Below, in pieces: positions 29,328-39,399 of a stretch of DNA of 64,000 bases. The position numbers were made by a program, and so were the translations under genes. Within the stretch, counting starts at the first letter, position 1. Each line of letters begins with the position of its first letter. The DNA comes from Chloroflexota bacterium (GTDB lineage: Bacteria > Chloroflexota > UBA6077 > SHYK01). The stretch covers positions 67,956-131,955 of the forward strand of contig SHYK01000003.1 in the NCBI GenBank assembly GCA_009692845.1. The letters run 5' to 3'. The notes under the pieces were generated by a model. It was not told the origin of the DNA. It worked only from the letters and a program-made list of their open reading frames with translations, and did no database searches.

Positions 29328-30626
29328 TTGAACTTGACCGGCACTTCCCAGCTCCTCCGTTTCTCGACCGTGGGCTCGGTGGATGACGGCAAGAGCACGC
29401 TGATCGGACGGCTGCTTTATGACTCGAAGGAGATCTTCGAGGACCAGCTGGCGGCGATCGAAAGGGCCAGCCTGAAGCGGGGCGATGGCTACGTCAATCT
29501 AGCGCTCTTGACCGATGGACTACGGGCAGAGCGCGAGCAGGGAATTACGATCGACGTGGCGTATCGTTACTTCGCCACGCCGCGCCGGAAGTTCATCATT
29601 GCGGACACGCCCGGCCACGTGCAGTACACCCGGAATATGGTCACCGGGGGGTCCACCGCCGAATTGTCGGTCGTCTTGATCGATGCTCGGCTCGGGGTGG
29701 TGGAGCAAACTCGTCGGCACGCGGTCATTGCATCCTTGTTGGGCATTCCGCATCTCGTGGTTTGCGTGAACAAAATGGACCTGGTCGATTGGAGTGAGAG
29801 CGCTTTCGCGAGCGCCCGGGCGGATTTCGCAGCCTTTGCGGCGGGATTGAGCGGCGTCGATGAGATCACTTTTATCCCCGTTTCGGCCCTGCAAGGCGAC
29901 AACGTCGTGGCCCCGTCCACCCACATGCCCTGGTACCAGGGTCCGACGTTGCTGTGGCATCTGGAGACCGTGGAAGTGGCGGACCGCTTCGATTGGGCCC
30001 GGAGGCGGTTCCCGGTGCAGTGGGTCATCCGTCCAATGGCGGCCACTCACCACGACTATCGAGCGGCTGCGGGACGAGTCGAAGGCGGCACCTGGCGGCC
30101 CGGAGACGAGGTGCTCGCGCTCCCCAGTGGACTCCGAACCAGAGTCCGTTCCATCGAGACTTACGACGGGCCTTTGAGCGTCGCCTATCCGCCGCTCAGT
30201 GTCGCGATGACCCTGGAAGAGCCCCTGGATGTCGGGCGGGGAGAGATGCTGGTTGGGCCGGAAGACTTGCCGGTGCTGACTCGCGACCTGTCGGCCACCA
30301 TCTGTTGGATGACCGATCAGCCGCTGGAGATCGGCCGGCTGTATGCGCTCAAGCATGCCACCAGGACGATCCGGGCGGTGGTCGACACGATCGATCATCG
30401 AATCGACGTGAACACGCTGGAGCGAATCGAGGGGGTCACGGCCCTCGGCCTGAACGAGATCGGCCTGGTGAATCTGCGGTTGTCGGCCCCGCTGGCAGTC
30501 GATTCCTATCGAGAGAACCGGACCACAGGCAGCTTTATTCTCATCGACGAAGCGACAAACGGGACGGTTGGGGCCGGAATGATCGACGACCGCACGAGGC
30601 AGCAGGAGCTCGTTTACCAGATCTGA
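29328..30626 (+). CDS. cysN: Sulfate adenylyltransferase subunit 1 (GTPase)
   Basis: A 432-residue GTPase subunit of ATP sulfurylase, EF-Tu-like. Visible motifs are GSVDDGKSTLIGRLL (G1), REQGITIDVAYRYF (G2), DTPGHVQYTRNM (G3) and CVNKMDLVDW (G4), followed by the beta-barrel domains. It ends after the barrels, so no CysC (APS kinase) domain is fused and the PAPS step must be encoded elsewhere, or APS is used directly. The start is TTG 29328. cysD lies 239 bp upstream. Confidence 0.94.
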   Translation: MNLTGTSQLLRFSTVGSVDDGKSTLIGRLLYDSKEIFEDQLAAIERASLKRGDGYVNLALLTDGLRAEREQGITIDVAYRYFATPRRKFIIADTPGHVQYTRNMVTGGSTAELSVVLIDARLGVVEQTRRHAVIASLLGIPHLVVCVNKMDLVDWSESAFASARADFAAFAAGLSGVDEITFIPVSALQGDNVVAPSTHMPWYQGPTLLWHLETVEVADRFDWARRRFPVQWVIRPMAATHHDYRAAAGRVEGGTWRPGDEVLALPSGLRTRVRSIETYDGPLSVAYPPLSVAMTLEEPLDVGRGEMLVGPEDLPVLTRDLSATICWMTDQPLEIGRLYALKHATRTIRAVVDTIDHRIDVNTLERIEGVTALGLNEIGLVNLRLSAPLAVDSYRENRTTGSFILIDEATNGTVGAGMIDDRTRQQELVYQI

Positions 30627-30651
30627 CGCGAGACGATGCGCATCCCCGGTT

Positions 30652-30679
30652 TGGTCATGGGGCGACAACTCGTACAATC
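30652..30679 (+). promoter_or_regulatory. Sigma-70-type promoter for the DUF4395-thioredoxin pair
   Basis: TTGGTC (30652-30657) and TACAAT (30674-30679) with a 16-bp spacer, 40 bases before the ATG at 30720. It is one of the few promoters here with both hexamers recognisable. Confidence 0.5.
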
Positions 30680-30719
30680 CTTATCTATAGACTAGGATTA
30701 GCCTTTGACGAGGAGGCCA

Positions 30720-31169
30720 ATGATGGCGGCTGAAACCTTTGATCTGAGTGCACGCAAGTTCCACCAAGCAGCCTTGGTTGCGCTGCTGGCGATCGCCTAC
30801 CTGGTCGGTGGGCCAGTGGCGGTCGGATTGGTGGCCTTGGTCGGCCTGGTGATGCTCGCTGGGCGGTACTGGTGGCCAGCCGATATCTTCCGCCAATTTG
30901 CCTGGCGAGTGCTGGAGCCGGCTGGGATTCTTCGTCGCCAGGACGCGGTGGAGGATCACTCGACGCGGAGGATCGCTCGCACGCTGGGCGGCGGAATCTT
31001 ATTGGGATCTGCCTGGCTCTTGGCCGTGAATCAGCCGTGGAGCTGGCTTCTGGTGGCCGCGATCGGAATCATGATCTTCCTCGATGCCGCGTTCAACTAT
31101 TGCGTGCTCTGCGAAATCACGTACCGGTTCGGACGCATCAAGCCCAGCCATCAAGGTGGCGTGTCCTAG
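30720..31169 (+). CDS. DUF4395 integral membrane protein
   Basis: A 149-residue, four-helix membrane protein. Hydrophobic segments are at about 17-50 (two), 85-105 and 105-125. A CVLC motif (FNYCVLCEITYRF) in the last helix offers a redox-active Cys pair at the membrane. Start ATG 30720 (or 30723) follows GAGGAGGCC. Its stop TAG overlaps the GTG of the thioredoxin-like gene by one base. The pairing with a thioredoxin suggests thiol transfer across or at the membrane; the substrate is unknown. Confidence 0.8.
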   Translation: MMAAETFDLSARKFHQAALVALLAIAYLVGGPVAVGLVALVGLVMLAGRYWWPADIFRQFAWRVLEPAGILRRQDAVEDHSTRRIARTLGGGILLGSAWLLAVNQPWSWLLVAAIGIMIFLDAAFNYCVLCEITYRFGRIKPSHQGGVS

Positions 31170-31600
31170 TGCCCGAACGGCTGGTTGTCTTGCTAGCCTT
31201 GTCTGCCGTCGTTCTGGCGACGACCTATCTGGTGCGTTGGGCGGTCCGGCGGCGAGTCGAGGCGGTGATTGGTGGGCCGGTCGCACCGTTGCTACGGCGT
31301 CAGCTCGCGAAAGACGGGCCAACCGTCGTCTATTTCTATGGTCCCCACTGCGGAACCTGTGATGAACAGCGTCGAGTACTCAATGAGCTCACGATCGAGT
31401 GGGGGACCAAGGTGCTGGCTTTCGATGCCACGGAGCAGCGGGCCCTGGCGGACTCGCTGGGCGCGGTGACCATTCCGACTACGGCGATCATCGACATGAA
31501 CGGTCGAGTGCGGCGGATCAATGTGGGTTTCCATCCCAGGTCCATACTCGACCGCCAGTTGGTGGTAGTCGGGGGCAAAGCCACAGCGTCCATCAGCTAG
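31169..31600 (+). CDS. Membrane-anchored thioredoxin-like protein
   Basis: A 143-residue protein with an N-terminal membrane helix (LVVLLALSAVVLATTYLV) and a thioredoxin fold. The active site is HCGTC at about residue 61, in YFYGPHCGTCDEQRRVL, and the cis-Pro loop reads VTIPTTAIID. The gene begins at GTG 31169 within the stop of the DUF4395 gene (TAGTG), so the pair is co-translated. It is likely to pass electrons to or from the CVLC pair of its partner. Confidence 0.85.
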   Translation: MPERLVVLLALSAVVLATTYLVRWAVRRRVEAVIGGPVAPLLRRQLAKDGPTVVYFYGPHCGTCDEQRRVLNELTIEWGTKVLAFDATEQRALADSLGAVTIPTTAIIDMNGRVRRINVGFHPRSILDRQLVVVGGKATASIS

Positions 31601-31717
31601 TCAGCCCTGGGTGGCCAGTTGATCCGGGTGCGTGTGGTATCCTTAATCATCCCCACAGTCCGAATGGGCTGATTCTATGCAGTCGTGCTGTCAGCACGAG
31701 GCAACCCGGAGTCGCAT

Positions 31718-33571
31718 TTGTCAGTGGTCCAGGAAGATCTCAAGCGCCTGACCCTTCGCAGCGAAGTACGCAATATTGCCATCATCGCCCACGTCGATCA
31801 CGGCAAAACCACCCTCGTTGACGGCATGCTTCGCCAGAGTCACCTGTTTCGGGAGAACCAGGTGGTTGGCGACCTCATTCTCGACTCGAATGTGCTCGAG
31901 CGCGAGAAGGGGATCACGATCCTGGCCAAGAACACGGCCATCCGCTACCGCGGGGTCAAGATCAACATTATCGACACGCCTGGGCACGCTGACTTCTCAG
32001 GAGAAGTCGAGCGAGTGCTCAACATGGCCGACGGGTGCTTGCTGCTCGTCGACGCGGCCGAGGGGCCGATGCCCCAAACCCGGTTCGTACTGCGCAAAGC
32101 GATGGAGCTCGGACTCAAGCCAATCGTCGATATCAACAAGATCGATCGAGCGAACGCACGGCCGGCCGAAGTCCTTTCTGAGGTCCACGACCTTTTCCTG
32201 GACCTGGCTACCCATAGCGATCAGCTCGATTTCATGGTGGTCTACACGAACGCTCGCCAGGGGACGGCGACCCTGGATCCAGCTCACCCGGGAGATGATC
32301 TGACGGCGCTCTTCGACGCCATCCTGGCTACGATCCCGGCGCCTTGCATGGATGTCGAAGGCGGGTTCCAGCTGCTGGTGAGCAACATCCGGTCGAACGA
32401 GTATCTCGGCCGAACGGCGATCGGCCGAGTTGCGCGCGGGCGAGTCCGGACCGGCGATCCACTGGTACGCATCGATGGTGATGGGCAGGTCTGGCGGCAG
32501 AAGGCCAACGACCTGTTCGGATTCGAAGGGCTGGACACCGTGGCGGTCGAAGAAGCCGTCGCCGGAGACATCGTCTTGTTGACGGGCATCGATAACGTGC
32601 AAATCGGCGACACGATCGCCGCCGCGGACGCGCCCGACGCACTGCCGCGGATCGAGGTCGAGCTCCCCACAGTGCAGATGACGGTCGGGGTCAATACGTC
32701 ACCGTTTGGGGGCAGGGAGGGGCAGTTTGTGACCTCCCGCCATATCCGAGCCCGGCTGTTTCGGGAGCTGGAAACGAATATCGCGCTCAAGGTGGAAGAA
32801 GCTGGCTCAAACGATCAGTTCCTGGTGTCTGGCCGGGGGGAGCTCCACCTGGCGATCCTCGTCGAGACGTTGCGACGAGAGGGCTACGAGTTCGAGGTGT
32901 CGCGACCTCGGATCATTCCCCGGAAAATCGATGGAGTTGACTGCGAGCCGATGGAGCACCTCGTTATCGAAGCGCTGGAGGGCCACGTCGGGCCACTGAC
33001 TTTCGAGCTGTCGAGTCGTTCGGCGGCGCTCATCAACCAGGTCCACGACGGCAAGGGAGGCGTACGCCTCGAATACCGCATCCCCACCCGCGGGCTCATA
33101 GGTTTTCGGGGGGTCTTTCTGACGCTGACCCGAGGCGAGGGTCTGATGTCGAGCGTGGTGGACGGGTTCGAGCCGATGGGGGCGGGGGTGACCCAGACCC
33201 GCAACGGCGCCCTGGTGGCGAGCAACGCCGGAACCACCACCACCCTCGGTCTCAACAATGCTCAAGAGCGGGGAGAAACCTTCCTCGAGCCTGGGGTCGT
33301 GGTCTACGAAGGAATGGTCGTCGGCGTTGCGAAGTATCCGCGGGACATCCCCATGAATGTGTGCAAGAAGAAGGAGCAGACGAACATTCGGTCATCCACG
33401 GCGGATATCGCGGTGCGCTTGTCTCCAGTCAAGCAGCTCTCGCTCGAGGAAGCATTAGCCTGGATCGAGGATGACGAGCTGGTGGAAGTGACGCCGAAGA
33501 GCGTGCGCATCCGCAAGCGGATCCTCACCGAGGAGTTCAGGCTGCGGGCTCGAAAAGGACCGGTCAGCTAG
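31718..33571 (+). CDS. typA: Ribosome-associated GTPase TypA/BipA
   Basis: A 617-residue translational GTPase. Motifs are [16 protein letters not shown] (G1), [13 protein letters not shown] (G2), [16 protein letters not shown] (G3) and [10 protein letters not shown] (G4). The EF-G-like domains III and V and the TypA C-terminal domain follow ([20 protein letters not shown], then [12 protein letters not shown]). It assists ribosome assembly and stress translation. TTG 31718, with GGAG six bases upstream, gives the typical length; the open frame extends to GTG 31685. Its stop overlaps the stop of the converging gene at 33568. Confidence 0.95.
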   Translation: MSVVQEDLKRLTLRSEVRNIAIIAHVDHGKTTLVDGMLRQSHLFRENQVVGDLILDSNVLEREKGITILAKNTAIRYRGVKINIIDTPGHADFSGEVERVLNMADGCLLLVDAAEGPMPQTRFVLRKAMELGLKPIVDINKIDRANARPAEVLSEVHDLFLDLATHSDQLDFMVVYTNARQGTATLDPAHPGDDLTALFDAILATIPAPCMDVEGGFQLLVSNIRSNEYLGRTAIGRVARGRVRTGDPLVRIDGDGQVWRQKANDLFGFEGLDTVAVEEAVAGDIVLLTGIDNVQIGDTIAAADAPDALPRIEVELPTVQMTVGVNTSPFGGREGQFVTSRHIRARLFRELETNIALKVEEAGSNDQFLVSGRGELHLAILVETLRREGYEFEVSRPRIIPRKIDGVDCEPMEHLVIEALEGHVGPLTFELSSRSAALINQVHDGKGGVRLEYRIPTRGLIGFRGVFLTLTRGEGLMSSVVDGFEPMGAGVTQTRNGALVASNAGTTTTLGLNNAQERGETFLEPGVVVYEGMVVGVAKYPRDIPMNVCKKKEQTNIRSSTADIAVRLSPVKQLSLEEALAWIEDDELVEVTPKSVRIRKRILTEEFRLRARKGPVS

Positions 33572-34824
33572 GGGTTCAGCCCCACCGCGCTGAGACGATA
33601 GCTCAGCGGGATGCTGTAGTCAAAGACCTGGATTCCAAAGAAAGTTGCCTCCGAAGGAGTGAGCTCGACGCTCGTCGAGTACCGCCCGTCGCTGTCCCGG
33701 CTGGCCATTCCCGTGAGAAAGAGGGTCGCGCCTTTGTAGACGTTGATCCCGATAGTGCGGTCGACTATGGGGTCGGCCGGCTCGGTCGTGAATGAGAGGA
33801 CAACCTTCTGGCCGCGGCCGGGATGGCTCAGGTTGAAGAAGTTGAAGCCGCCGCCCCGGCTGCCATTGACGGTGGCGACGACCGAGCTCTGCTCAGGGGT
33901 GAGCGTGAAAGCCGACTGCGGGGTGGTGTTGCCCTCGATGGCAATGGGCGCTGAGCCCAAACCTTTGATGTCAACCGAGTAGTCGATCCGATGACCCTCG
34001 GCGTAGTTATAGACCTGGAGCTCCAGAATGGCGGCCGCGGGACCGTTGTAGGTCAGCCGTTGAGTCGCGCTGGACGTGGTTTTTTCAACCTGGTGGCTTT
34101 CGGCGATCAGGTCGTCACCGTCGTAGAGCTGGACCCCGACGGCCTTATCGGAACGTAGGTAAGGGGGGGCGTAGGCCATGGTGACGGTGAGAGTAGCGTT
34201 ACCGGGATAGTCGACGTTGTAAAAGCGAATCGCGCCGTCGCTATCTCCCACCAGCGTGCCGGCCAGGAAGGGGGTGCCCGCTTGCACGAGCGGCGCCGTG
34301 CTCGGGTCCGCAGAACCCAGGGGCGAGGCCATGGTGGCTGAGGTGTCGAGACCGGAGGCGGTGACGGTGAAAAAGGTTGGTTTGCGGTCGACGTAGCTGA
34401 AGAGCTGGATCAGGTATTCGCCGGAGTCGAGACCAGAGAACGTGGCTCGGGTGCGGGTTGCCCACGGGTCCGCATTGATTGGTTTGCCCCGCGTCACCAT
34501 GCCGGACGGACCATAGATGTTGAAGCCGATGATGTCGCCCATGCGGCCGTAGCTCTCACTGGCGTCGAGAGTCATGACGACGATGGCTCCGCCCCCGGGA
34601 TAATTGATGGTGAAGTTTCGAAAATAGCCGCCAGTGTTGCCGAACAGGGTGCCACCCACGGCCGGCTGCTCGGCGCTGAGGACCTCCTTCCCTTGAGCTG
34701 AGGCCATCGAGGGCATGAGCAGGCCGAGCGCAGCCAGGGCGACCGTTAGACCGGCCCGCTGGATCGCGGTTGTGACGCTCCCTCGGGTACGAGCCGGGTT
34801 GCTATCGTCATTCCTGGTCAGCAT
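33568..34824 (-). CDS. Secreted beta-repeat protein of unknown function
   Basis: A 418-residue exported protein. The N-terminus has a signal peptide ending in MPSMASA before QGKE. The mature part has three similar modules of about 125 residues. Each contains a GG.. F.N..YPG(R/N/G) block (NTGGYFRNFTINYPGGGAI; AIRFYNVDYPGNATLTV; GGGFNFFNLSHPGRGQKVV) followed by a GxNxY-type strand (GFNIYGPSG; GVQLYDG; GINVYKG). This looks like a pre-peptidase-C-type or jelly-roll beta sandwich. No catalytic motif is seen. Start ATG 34824. It is probably cell-surface or secreted. Confidence 0.75.
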   Translation of the reverse strand: MLTRNDDSNPARTRGSVTTAIQRAGLTVALAALGLLMPSMASAQGKEVLSAEQPAVGGTLFGNTGGYFRNFTINYPGGGAIVVMTLDASESYGRMGDIIGFNIYGPSGMVTRGKPINADPWATRTRATFSGLDSGEYLIQLFSYVDRKPTFFTVTASGLDTSATMASPLGSADPSTAPLVQAGTPFLAGTLVGDSDGAIRFYNVDYPGNATLTVTMAYAPPYLRSDKAVGVQLYDGDDLIAESHQVEKTTSSATQRLTYNGPAAAILELQVYNYAEGHRIDYSVDIKGLGSAPIAIEGNTTPQSAFTLTPEQSSVVATVNGSRGGGFNFFNLSHPGRGQKVVLSFTTEPADPIVDRTIGINVYKGATLFLTGMASRDSDGRYSTSVELTPSEATFFGIQVFDYSIPLSYRLSAVGLNP

Positions 34825-35087
34825 CGGTAGTACTCCATCAGCAGGGCGCATCTCGGACCATATCGCGAGGCCCGTGGGCATAATAACAGGTGGGGGAGAC
34901 CAGTCGCACCAGCCGAAGGGGTGGTCGTTGCGGGGCTCGTCACGTGGCAATTCTGGGGCCAATGGCCCAAGGTACGCTACGAATAGGCGAGCGGGACTAG
35001 AATCCTCGGAACGCTGAAAATGTAGAGGTTCAAGCCATCCGCCCGCCGCTCCCTGAATTGATCTGCTATGCGAGGACCCGCTGATTC

Positions 35088-35936
35088 GTGGGTGAGCTCC
35101 GTCTGACCCACCACTCAACCGCTCAGGCGTTCCTGGCTCGCGCGCAAGACTGGCTGATGGCGGCCGAGCCCGAGCACAACCTGATTCTGGGGATCTGCGA
35201 GCGGCTGATCAATCGACCAGATGGCTATCAGGGTAAACCGTACCTGGTGACCGTTGAAGATGGCGGAAGCGTCGTAGCGGCCGTGGCTATGACGCCCCCC
35301 TACAAACTGGTGCTCGCCCGAGTTCTCCAAGTGGAGGCTCTGGGGCTTCTGGCGGAGGACCTGATCGAGGCGCATCTGTATCCACCCGGAGTCCTGGGGC
35401 CCAAAACCGAAGCGCAGGTTTTCGCTCGACTCTGGCGCGCCATGACGGGGATTGGCACCGTATCCATCGAGGCGGAAGCCATCTCGGAGGTGCGCCAGGT
35501 CGTTCATCCGGCGTACAGCGGCAGCCATTTGCGGCCCGCTCGGTTTGACGAGCTCGATGTGCTGACCCGCTGGCGAATTTCCTTCATGGTGGAGGTCGGC
35601 CTGCAAGAGGAGATCGAGGCGAGACGGAGCGCCACTCAGGATCTGCTGGAGCGGGGAGGCCTCTACGTGTGGGACGATGCGGGGCTGGTCTCGGTTGCCG
35701 CCACCAACCGCTCGACTCCCCACGGCGTTTGCATTGGCTTCATCTACACGCCGCCACCGTTGCGTAAGCACGGATATGGGACTTCCTGCGTGGCAGCGTT
35801 GAGCCAACAGATCCTGGACTCTGGGCGTGAGTTCTGCTGCTTGTTCACCCGGCTCGCAGATGCGACTTCGAACGACATCTATCAAAAGGTCGGGTACCGG
35901 CGCGTGGCGGATTGGGTGGACGTCTTTTTCGAGTGA
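35088..35936 (+). CDS. GNAT-family acetyltransferase, two-domain
   Basis: A 282-residue protein. The C-terminal half is a GNAT domain: IGFIYTPPPLRKHGYGTSCVAAL matches the acetyl-CoA loop, and DATSNDIYQKVGYRRVADW is the final strand. The N-terminal half resembles the divergent first GNAT lobe of this subgroup (VTVEDGGSVVAAVAMTPPY). The acceptor is unknown. Start GTG 35088. It lies just before the aminopeptidase gene on the same strand. Confidence 0.8.
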   Translation: MGELRLTHHSTAQAFLARAQDWLMAAEPEHNLILGICERLINRPDGYQGKPYLVTVEDGGSVVAAVAMTPPYKLVLARVLQVEALGLLAEDLIEAHLYPPGVLGPKTEAQVFARLWRAMTGIGTVSIEAEAISEVRQVVHPAYSGSHLRPARFDELDVLTRWRISFMVEVGLQEEIEARRSATQDLLERGGLYVWDDAGLVSVAATNRSTPHGVCIGFIYTPPPLRKHGYGTSCVAALSQQILDSGREFCCLFTRLADATSNDIYQKVGYRRVADWVDVFFE

Positions 35937-35988
35937 AAATACGCGAACACGCATAATCTGGTTTCACAGAAGGCTCGGGAGGCAATGA

Positions 35989-38556
35989 TTGACTGCTATC
36001 GACGCGCGTGATTTTCGCTTGACCAAATCGGTGAAGCCGCGCCGCTACGCCATTTCCCTTCAGCTTGACCTGGATAGCTGGAAGTCGACCGGCCGGGAGC
36101 AGATCGACCTTGACGTTGACCAGCCAACTCGTGAGATCGTGCTCCACTCCGACGAGCTCGACATAAGCGCTGCTCGACTTGATTCTGGCCTCGCCATGAG
36201 CGGCGTGACCTACGAGCCGGAGTCTCAGACTGCCACGCTGCGGTTTGGCCAAGAGATTTCAGCCGGATCGCACGTGTTGGAGATCGAATGGAGCGGGCCG
36301 ATCCGGGAGGCACTGCGTGGACTTTACCGGTCGACTCACGGAGGCGTCCGGTATGCCGCCACCCAGTTCGAGGCGACGGATGCGCGCCGAGCCTTTCCCT
36401 GTTTCGACGAGCCCGAATTCAAAGCGCGCTTCGCGCTGGAGCTCATCCACGACGCGAGCCTGGTCCCGATCGCCAATGAGGGCATTGCGAGCTCCGAGCC
36501 GATGTCGGGCGGCAAGGTGCGGACCCGCTTCAACGAAACGCCGCCGATCTCCACTTATCTGGTCGCCTTCACGGTGGGTCCGTATGAGAGCACCGCGCCG
36601 GCTACGACAGCGACCGGACTTGAAGTCCGGGTTTGGCTCCCCAACGGGCTAGCCAGCCAGGGCACCTACGCCCGCGACGCCCACGTGCGCTCGGTGCAAT
36701 GGCTTGAGAATTACACCGGCATTCCGTATCCGTACGGAAAGCTGGATGGAATCGGACTGCCCGACTTCGAGGCGGGCGCGATGGAGAACCCGGGCGCGAT
36801 TACCTATCGGACCACCCTGGTGGCGGCCGATCCGGCCACGGCCGCGACCGCCGCCTACAAACGCATCTATAGCGTGGTCTCCCACGAGCTCACCCATATG
36901 TGGTGGGGTGATCTGGTCACCATGGCGTGGTGGAACGATCTGTGGCTGAACGAGTCCTTCGCCTCCCATGTGGGGGAGAAATGCACCGATGCGCTCAATC
37001 CGGAGTGGGGCTATCGGCGGGACATCGTGTCCCAAGCGACTTCCGCTTTCAACCTGGACCAGTTGGTATCCACGCATCCAATCTCGATGGAGGTCCGTAA
37101 CGCGGATCAGGCCTCCGAGCGGTTCGACGCCATTACCTATCAGAAGGGCATGGCGGTGCTGCGCATGATCGAGAGCTTCATCGGGGAGAAGGAGTTCCAG
37201 GACGGCGTGCACATTTACTTAACCAGGCACGCGGAGGGGAATGCCACCGCGGACGACTTCTGGCGCGCGCTCGACGAATCTTCGCACCGGGACGTTTCGC
37301 GAATTGCCAACGCCTGGATCAAGGAGCCCGGCCACCCGCTGGTTCGCCTGAGCGCGACTTCGGACGGCCAGGGGGGGCTGACGGTCGATCTGACGCAATC
37401 GCGTTTCTTCGCGGATCCAGCGGTGGCCCCAACCGAACAACGGTGGCTGGTTCCGCTGGTTCTGAAGTATGGGACCGCATCCGGGATGCGAGAAGAGCGA
37501 GCCCTCCTGGAAGGGGATCGGTCGAGCATTCATTTGCCGGCCGCCCAGTGGGTCTACCCGAACGCGGGTGGTCGCGGCTTCTACCGCTACGCGCTCGACG
37601 ATGGCGCGCTGGGGATATTGGCTTCCCACGCGAGGGAGCTCGATCCGGAAGAGCGGCTCATGCTGATTGACAATCAATGGGCCTTGACCCGGGCGGGGAA
37701 AGCCTCGTTGAGCCAGCTACTTGCCCTGATCGGCGGCCTGCGCGGCGAGCGAGATCGAGAGGTCCTGAGCGCGATCGCCGATCCGCTCTCCTGGCTGTCA
37801 ACCCACGCGGTGTCCGACGCACTGAGAGCACGATTCGGAAAACTCGTGGAGGAGATCTACCAGCCCGTGCTGAATGAGCTCGGATGGGAAGTCCGCTCGA
37901 CCGACGCCATGGAGGAAAAGGAGAAACGAGCGCTGGTGCTCAGCATGCTGGGACGGACGGCGGCGGTGCCGGCGGTGCGCGAAGAAGCGCGGCGGCGGAT
38001 CATGACTCATCTCGATGGGTCGAAGCCGCTCGATCCCGACATTGCGTCAGCGCTGGCGGGTTCGGCGGCCGCCAATGGGGATCAGGGACTCTACGAGCAA
38101 TACGTGAGCAGGATGAAGCAGATGGCGGACGGCGATCCCCAGGAGGAGGCTCGGTTCCGCAATGCGCTGGTGGCTTTCGAGGACCAGGCGCTGGTCCGAA
38201 AAACTGCTGAAGCCTGCTTCAGCGACATGATTCGGACTCAGGACCGGGGCCTGCTCCTGTTTGCCCTGCTGGGAAGCCGACACGGACGCCGAACGGTGTG
38301 GCCCATCGTGCGCGAGCACTGGGACACCGGCGTGGCCACCCTGGATCGCGGCGGCAAGCACCGGATCATCAATGCGCTGGGCCAGCTCACCCCGCGTGAC
38401 CTGGAGGCCGAAGCGACCACCTGGCTGAGGGAGAAGGAGTCGCCTGACTCAGCGGAGACGACCGCCCAGACCCTCGAGCGGCTCCGCCTGGGCGCGGATG
38501 CCGCCGAGCGCTTGAGTCGGGAGTTGCCGGACGCATTGGCGCACGCGGAAGCTTGA
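35989..38556 (+). CDS. M1-family zinc aminopeptidase
   Basis: An 855-residue metallopeptidase. GAMENPGAIT (substrate N-terminus binding) and HELTHMWWGDLVTMAWWNDLWLNESFA (HExxH with the downstream Glu) are complete, and the C-terminal ERAP1-like helical domain follows from about residue 530. It is cytoplasmic, as no signal peptide is present, and removes N-terminal residues from peptides. The start is TTG 35989; the nearby ATG 35985 is out of frame and ends quickly. GGGAGG lies upstream. It could share a transcript with both GNAT genes around it. Confidence 0.93.
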   Translation: MTAIDARDFRLTKSVKPRRYAISLQLDLDSWKSTGREQIDLDVDQPTREIVLHSDELDISAARLDSGLAMSGVTYEPESQTATLRFGQEISAGSHVLEIEWSGPIREALRGLYRSTHGGVRYAATQFEATDARRAFPCFDEPEFKARFALELIHDASLVPIANEGIASSEPMSGGKVRTRFNETPPISTYLVAFTVGPYESTAPATTATGLEVRVWLPNGLASQGTYARDAHVRSVQWLENYTGIPYPYGKLDGIGLPDFEAGAMENPGAITYRTTLVAADPATAATAAYKRIYSVVSHELTHMWWGDLVTMAWWNDLWLNESFASHVGEKCTDALNPEWGYRRDIVSQATSAFNLDQLVSTHPISMEVRNADQASERFDAITYQKGMAVLRMIESFIGEKEFQDGVHIYLTRHAEGNATADDFWRALDESSHRDVSRIANAWIKEPGHPLVRLSATSDGQGGLTVDLTQSRFFADPAVAPTEQRWLVPLVLKYGTASGMREERALLEGDRSSIHLPAAQWVYPNAGGRGFYRYALDDGALGILASHARELDPEERLMLIDNQWALTRAGKASLSQLLALIGGLRGERDREVLSAIADPLSWLSTHAVSDALRARFGKLVEEIYQPVLNELGWEVRSTDAMEEKEKRALVLSMLGRTAAVPAVREEARRRIMTHLDGSKPLDPDIASALAGSAAANGDQGLYEQYVSRMKQMADGDPQEEARFRNALVAFEDQALVRKTAEACFSDMIRTQDRGLLLFALLGSRHGRRTVWPIVREHWDTGVATLDRGGKHRIINALGQLTPRDLEAEATTWLREKESPDSAETTAQTLERLRLGADAAERLSRELPDALAHAEA

Positions 38557-38575
38557 GGCGACCGGGGCGCGACCA

Positions 38576-39304
38576 ATGAGGACTGGTCCGCAGGTGCCGA
38601 TGGGCGATCTCGACCTGATGCAGATTCGCGCCGACACGAACTTTACCTACGATGGCCCCGGGCGCATGCTGAGGACCCGGGCGTCGCGCGAGGATCAGCG
38701 GGGTCCCGCCCCGCGCCTATTCCTGGGGCGAACCAAGGACGGATACGTCGTCCGTTTCGGCGCGACTATGCCGGATGCCCTGGCGGAGCGGCTGGAGGTG
38801 ATCATTGATCGCCAGCCCCCGGTTGAAGACCTGTATGCCCTACCGCCCGTTTTGGCTGAGGCGCGGAAGGTCCTGGCCCAGCACGTGGCGATCACGAAGG
38901 AAGAGGCTGGCCCCGCCTATCGCTTCCCGGAGGTGATCAAGCGATCTGAACAGGTTGTCCAGGTCACGGAGGAGAACCGCGAGCTCGCCCGCGGAACATA
39001 TCCCTGGCTGTATGAGGAGCTTGCCGATTGGGGGCCGTGCTTCGCGGTCGTTCAGAAAGGTCGGGTGGTGTCGGTCTGCTTTAGTTCACGCATCAGCGCA
39101 GACGCTGCTGAAGCGGGGGTTGACACGCTCCCGGAGTTCCAGAAGCGCGGCTACGCCTCCGCAGCCACGGCGGCCTGGGGCGCAGCAATCCGCGAATCGG
39201 GTCGTATCCCGCTGTACAGCACCTCGTGGGAAAACGTCGCGTCGCAGGGCATCGCCCGACGCGTCGGCCTAATTATGTTCGGAGCGGATACGACCTGGTG
39301 GTAG
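38576..39304 (+). CDS. GNAT-family acetyltransferase
   Basis: A 242-residue protein. The C-terminal part holds the GNAT core: VSVCFSSRISADAAEAGVDT, then LPEFQKRGYASAATAAWGAAI (acetyl-CoA loop) and STSWENVASQGIARRVGL. The N-terminal 100 residues are a less conserved lobe. The substrate is unknown. Start ATG 38576, 20 bases after the aminopeptidase stop, so it is probably co-transcribed. Confidence 0.82.
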   Translation: MRTGPQVPMGDLDLMQIRADTNFTYDGPGRMLRTRASREDQRGPAPRLFLGRTKDGYVVRFGATMPDALAERLEVIIDRQPPVEDLYALPPVLAEARKVLAQHVAITKEEAGPAYRFPEVIKRSEQVVQVTEENRELARGTYPWLYEELADWGPCFAVVQKGRVVSVCFSSRISADAAEAGVDTLPEFQKRGYASAATAAWGAAIRESGRIPLYSTSWENVASQGIARRVGLIMFGADTTWW

Positions 39305-39399
39305 ACCCTTTTCAAGGGCGTTCCCGTTCCGCTTCGGGTCTGAACCAGTAAGGTGTATGGCATATTACCGAGCGAAAGGACCAACTGGTAGCGGAGCTG

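Noticed and set aside
29520-30677. A 385-codon minus-strand frame
   Set aside because: Antisense to cysN, with Arg/His/Gln-rich composition and no family likeness.
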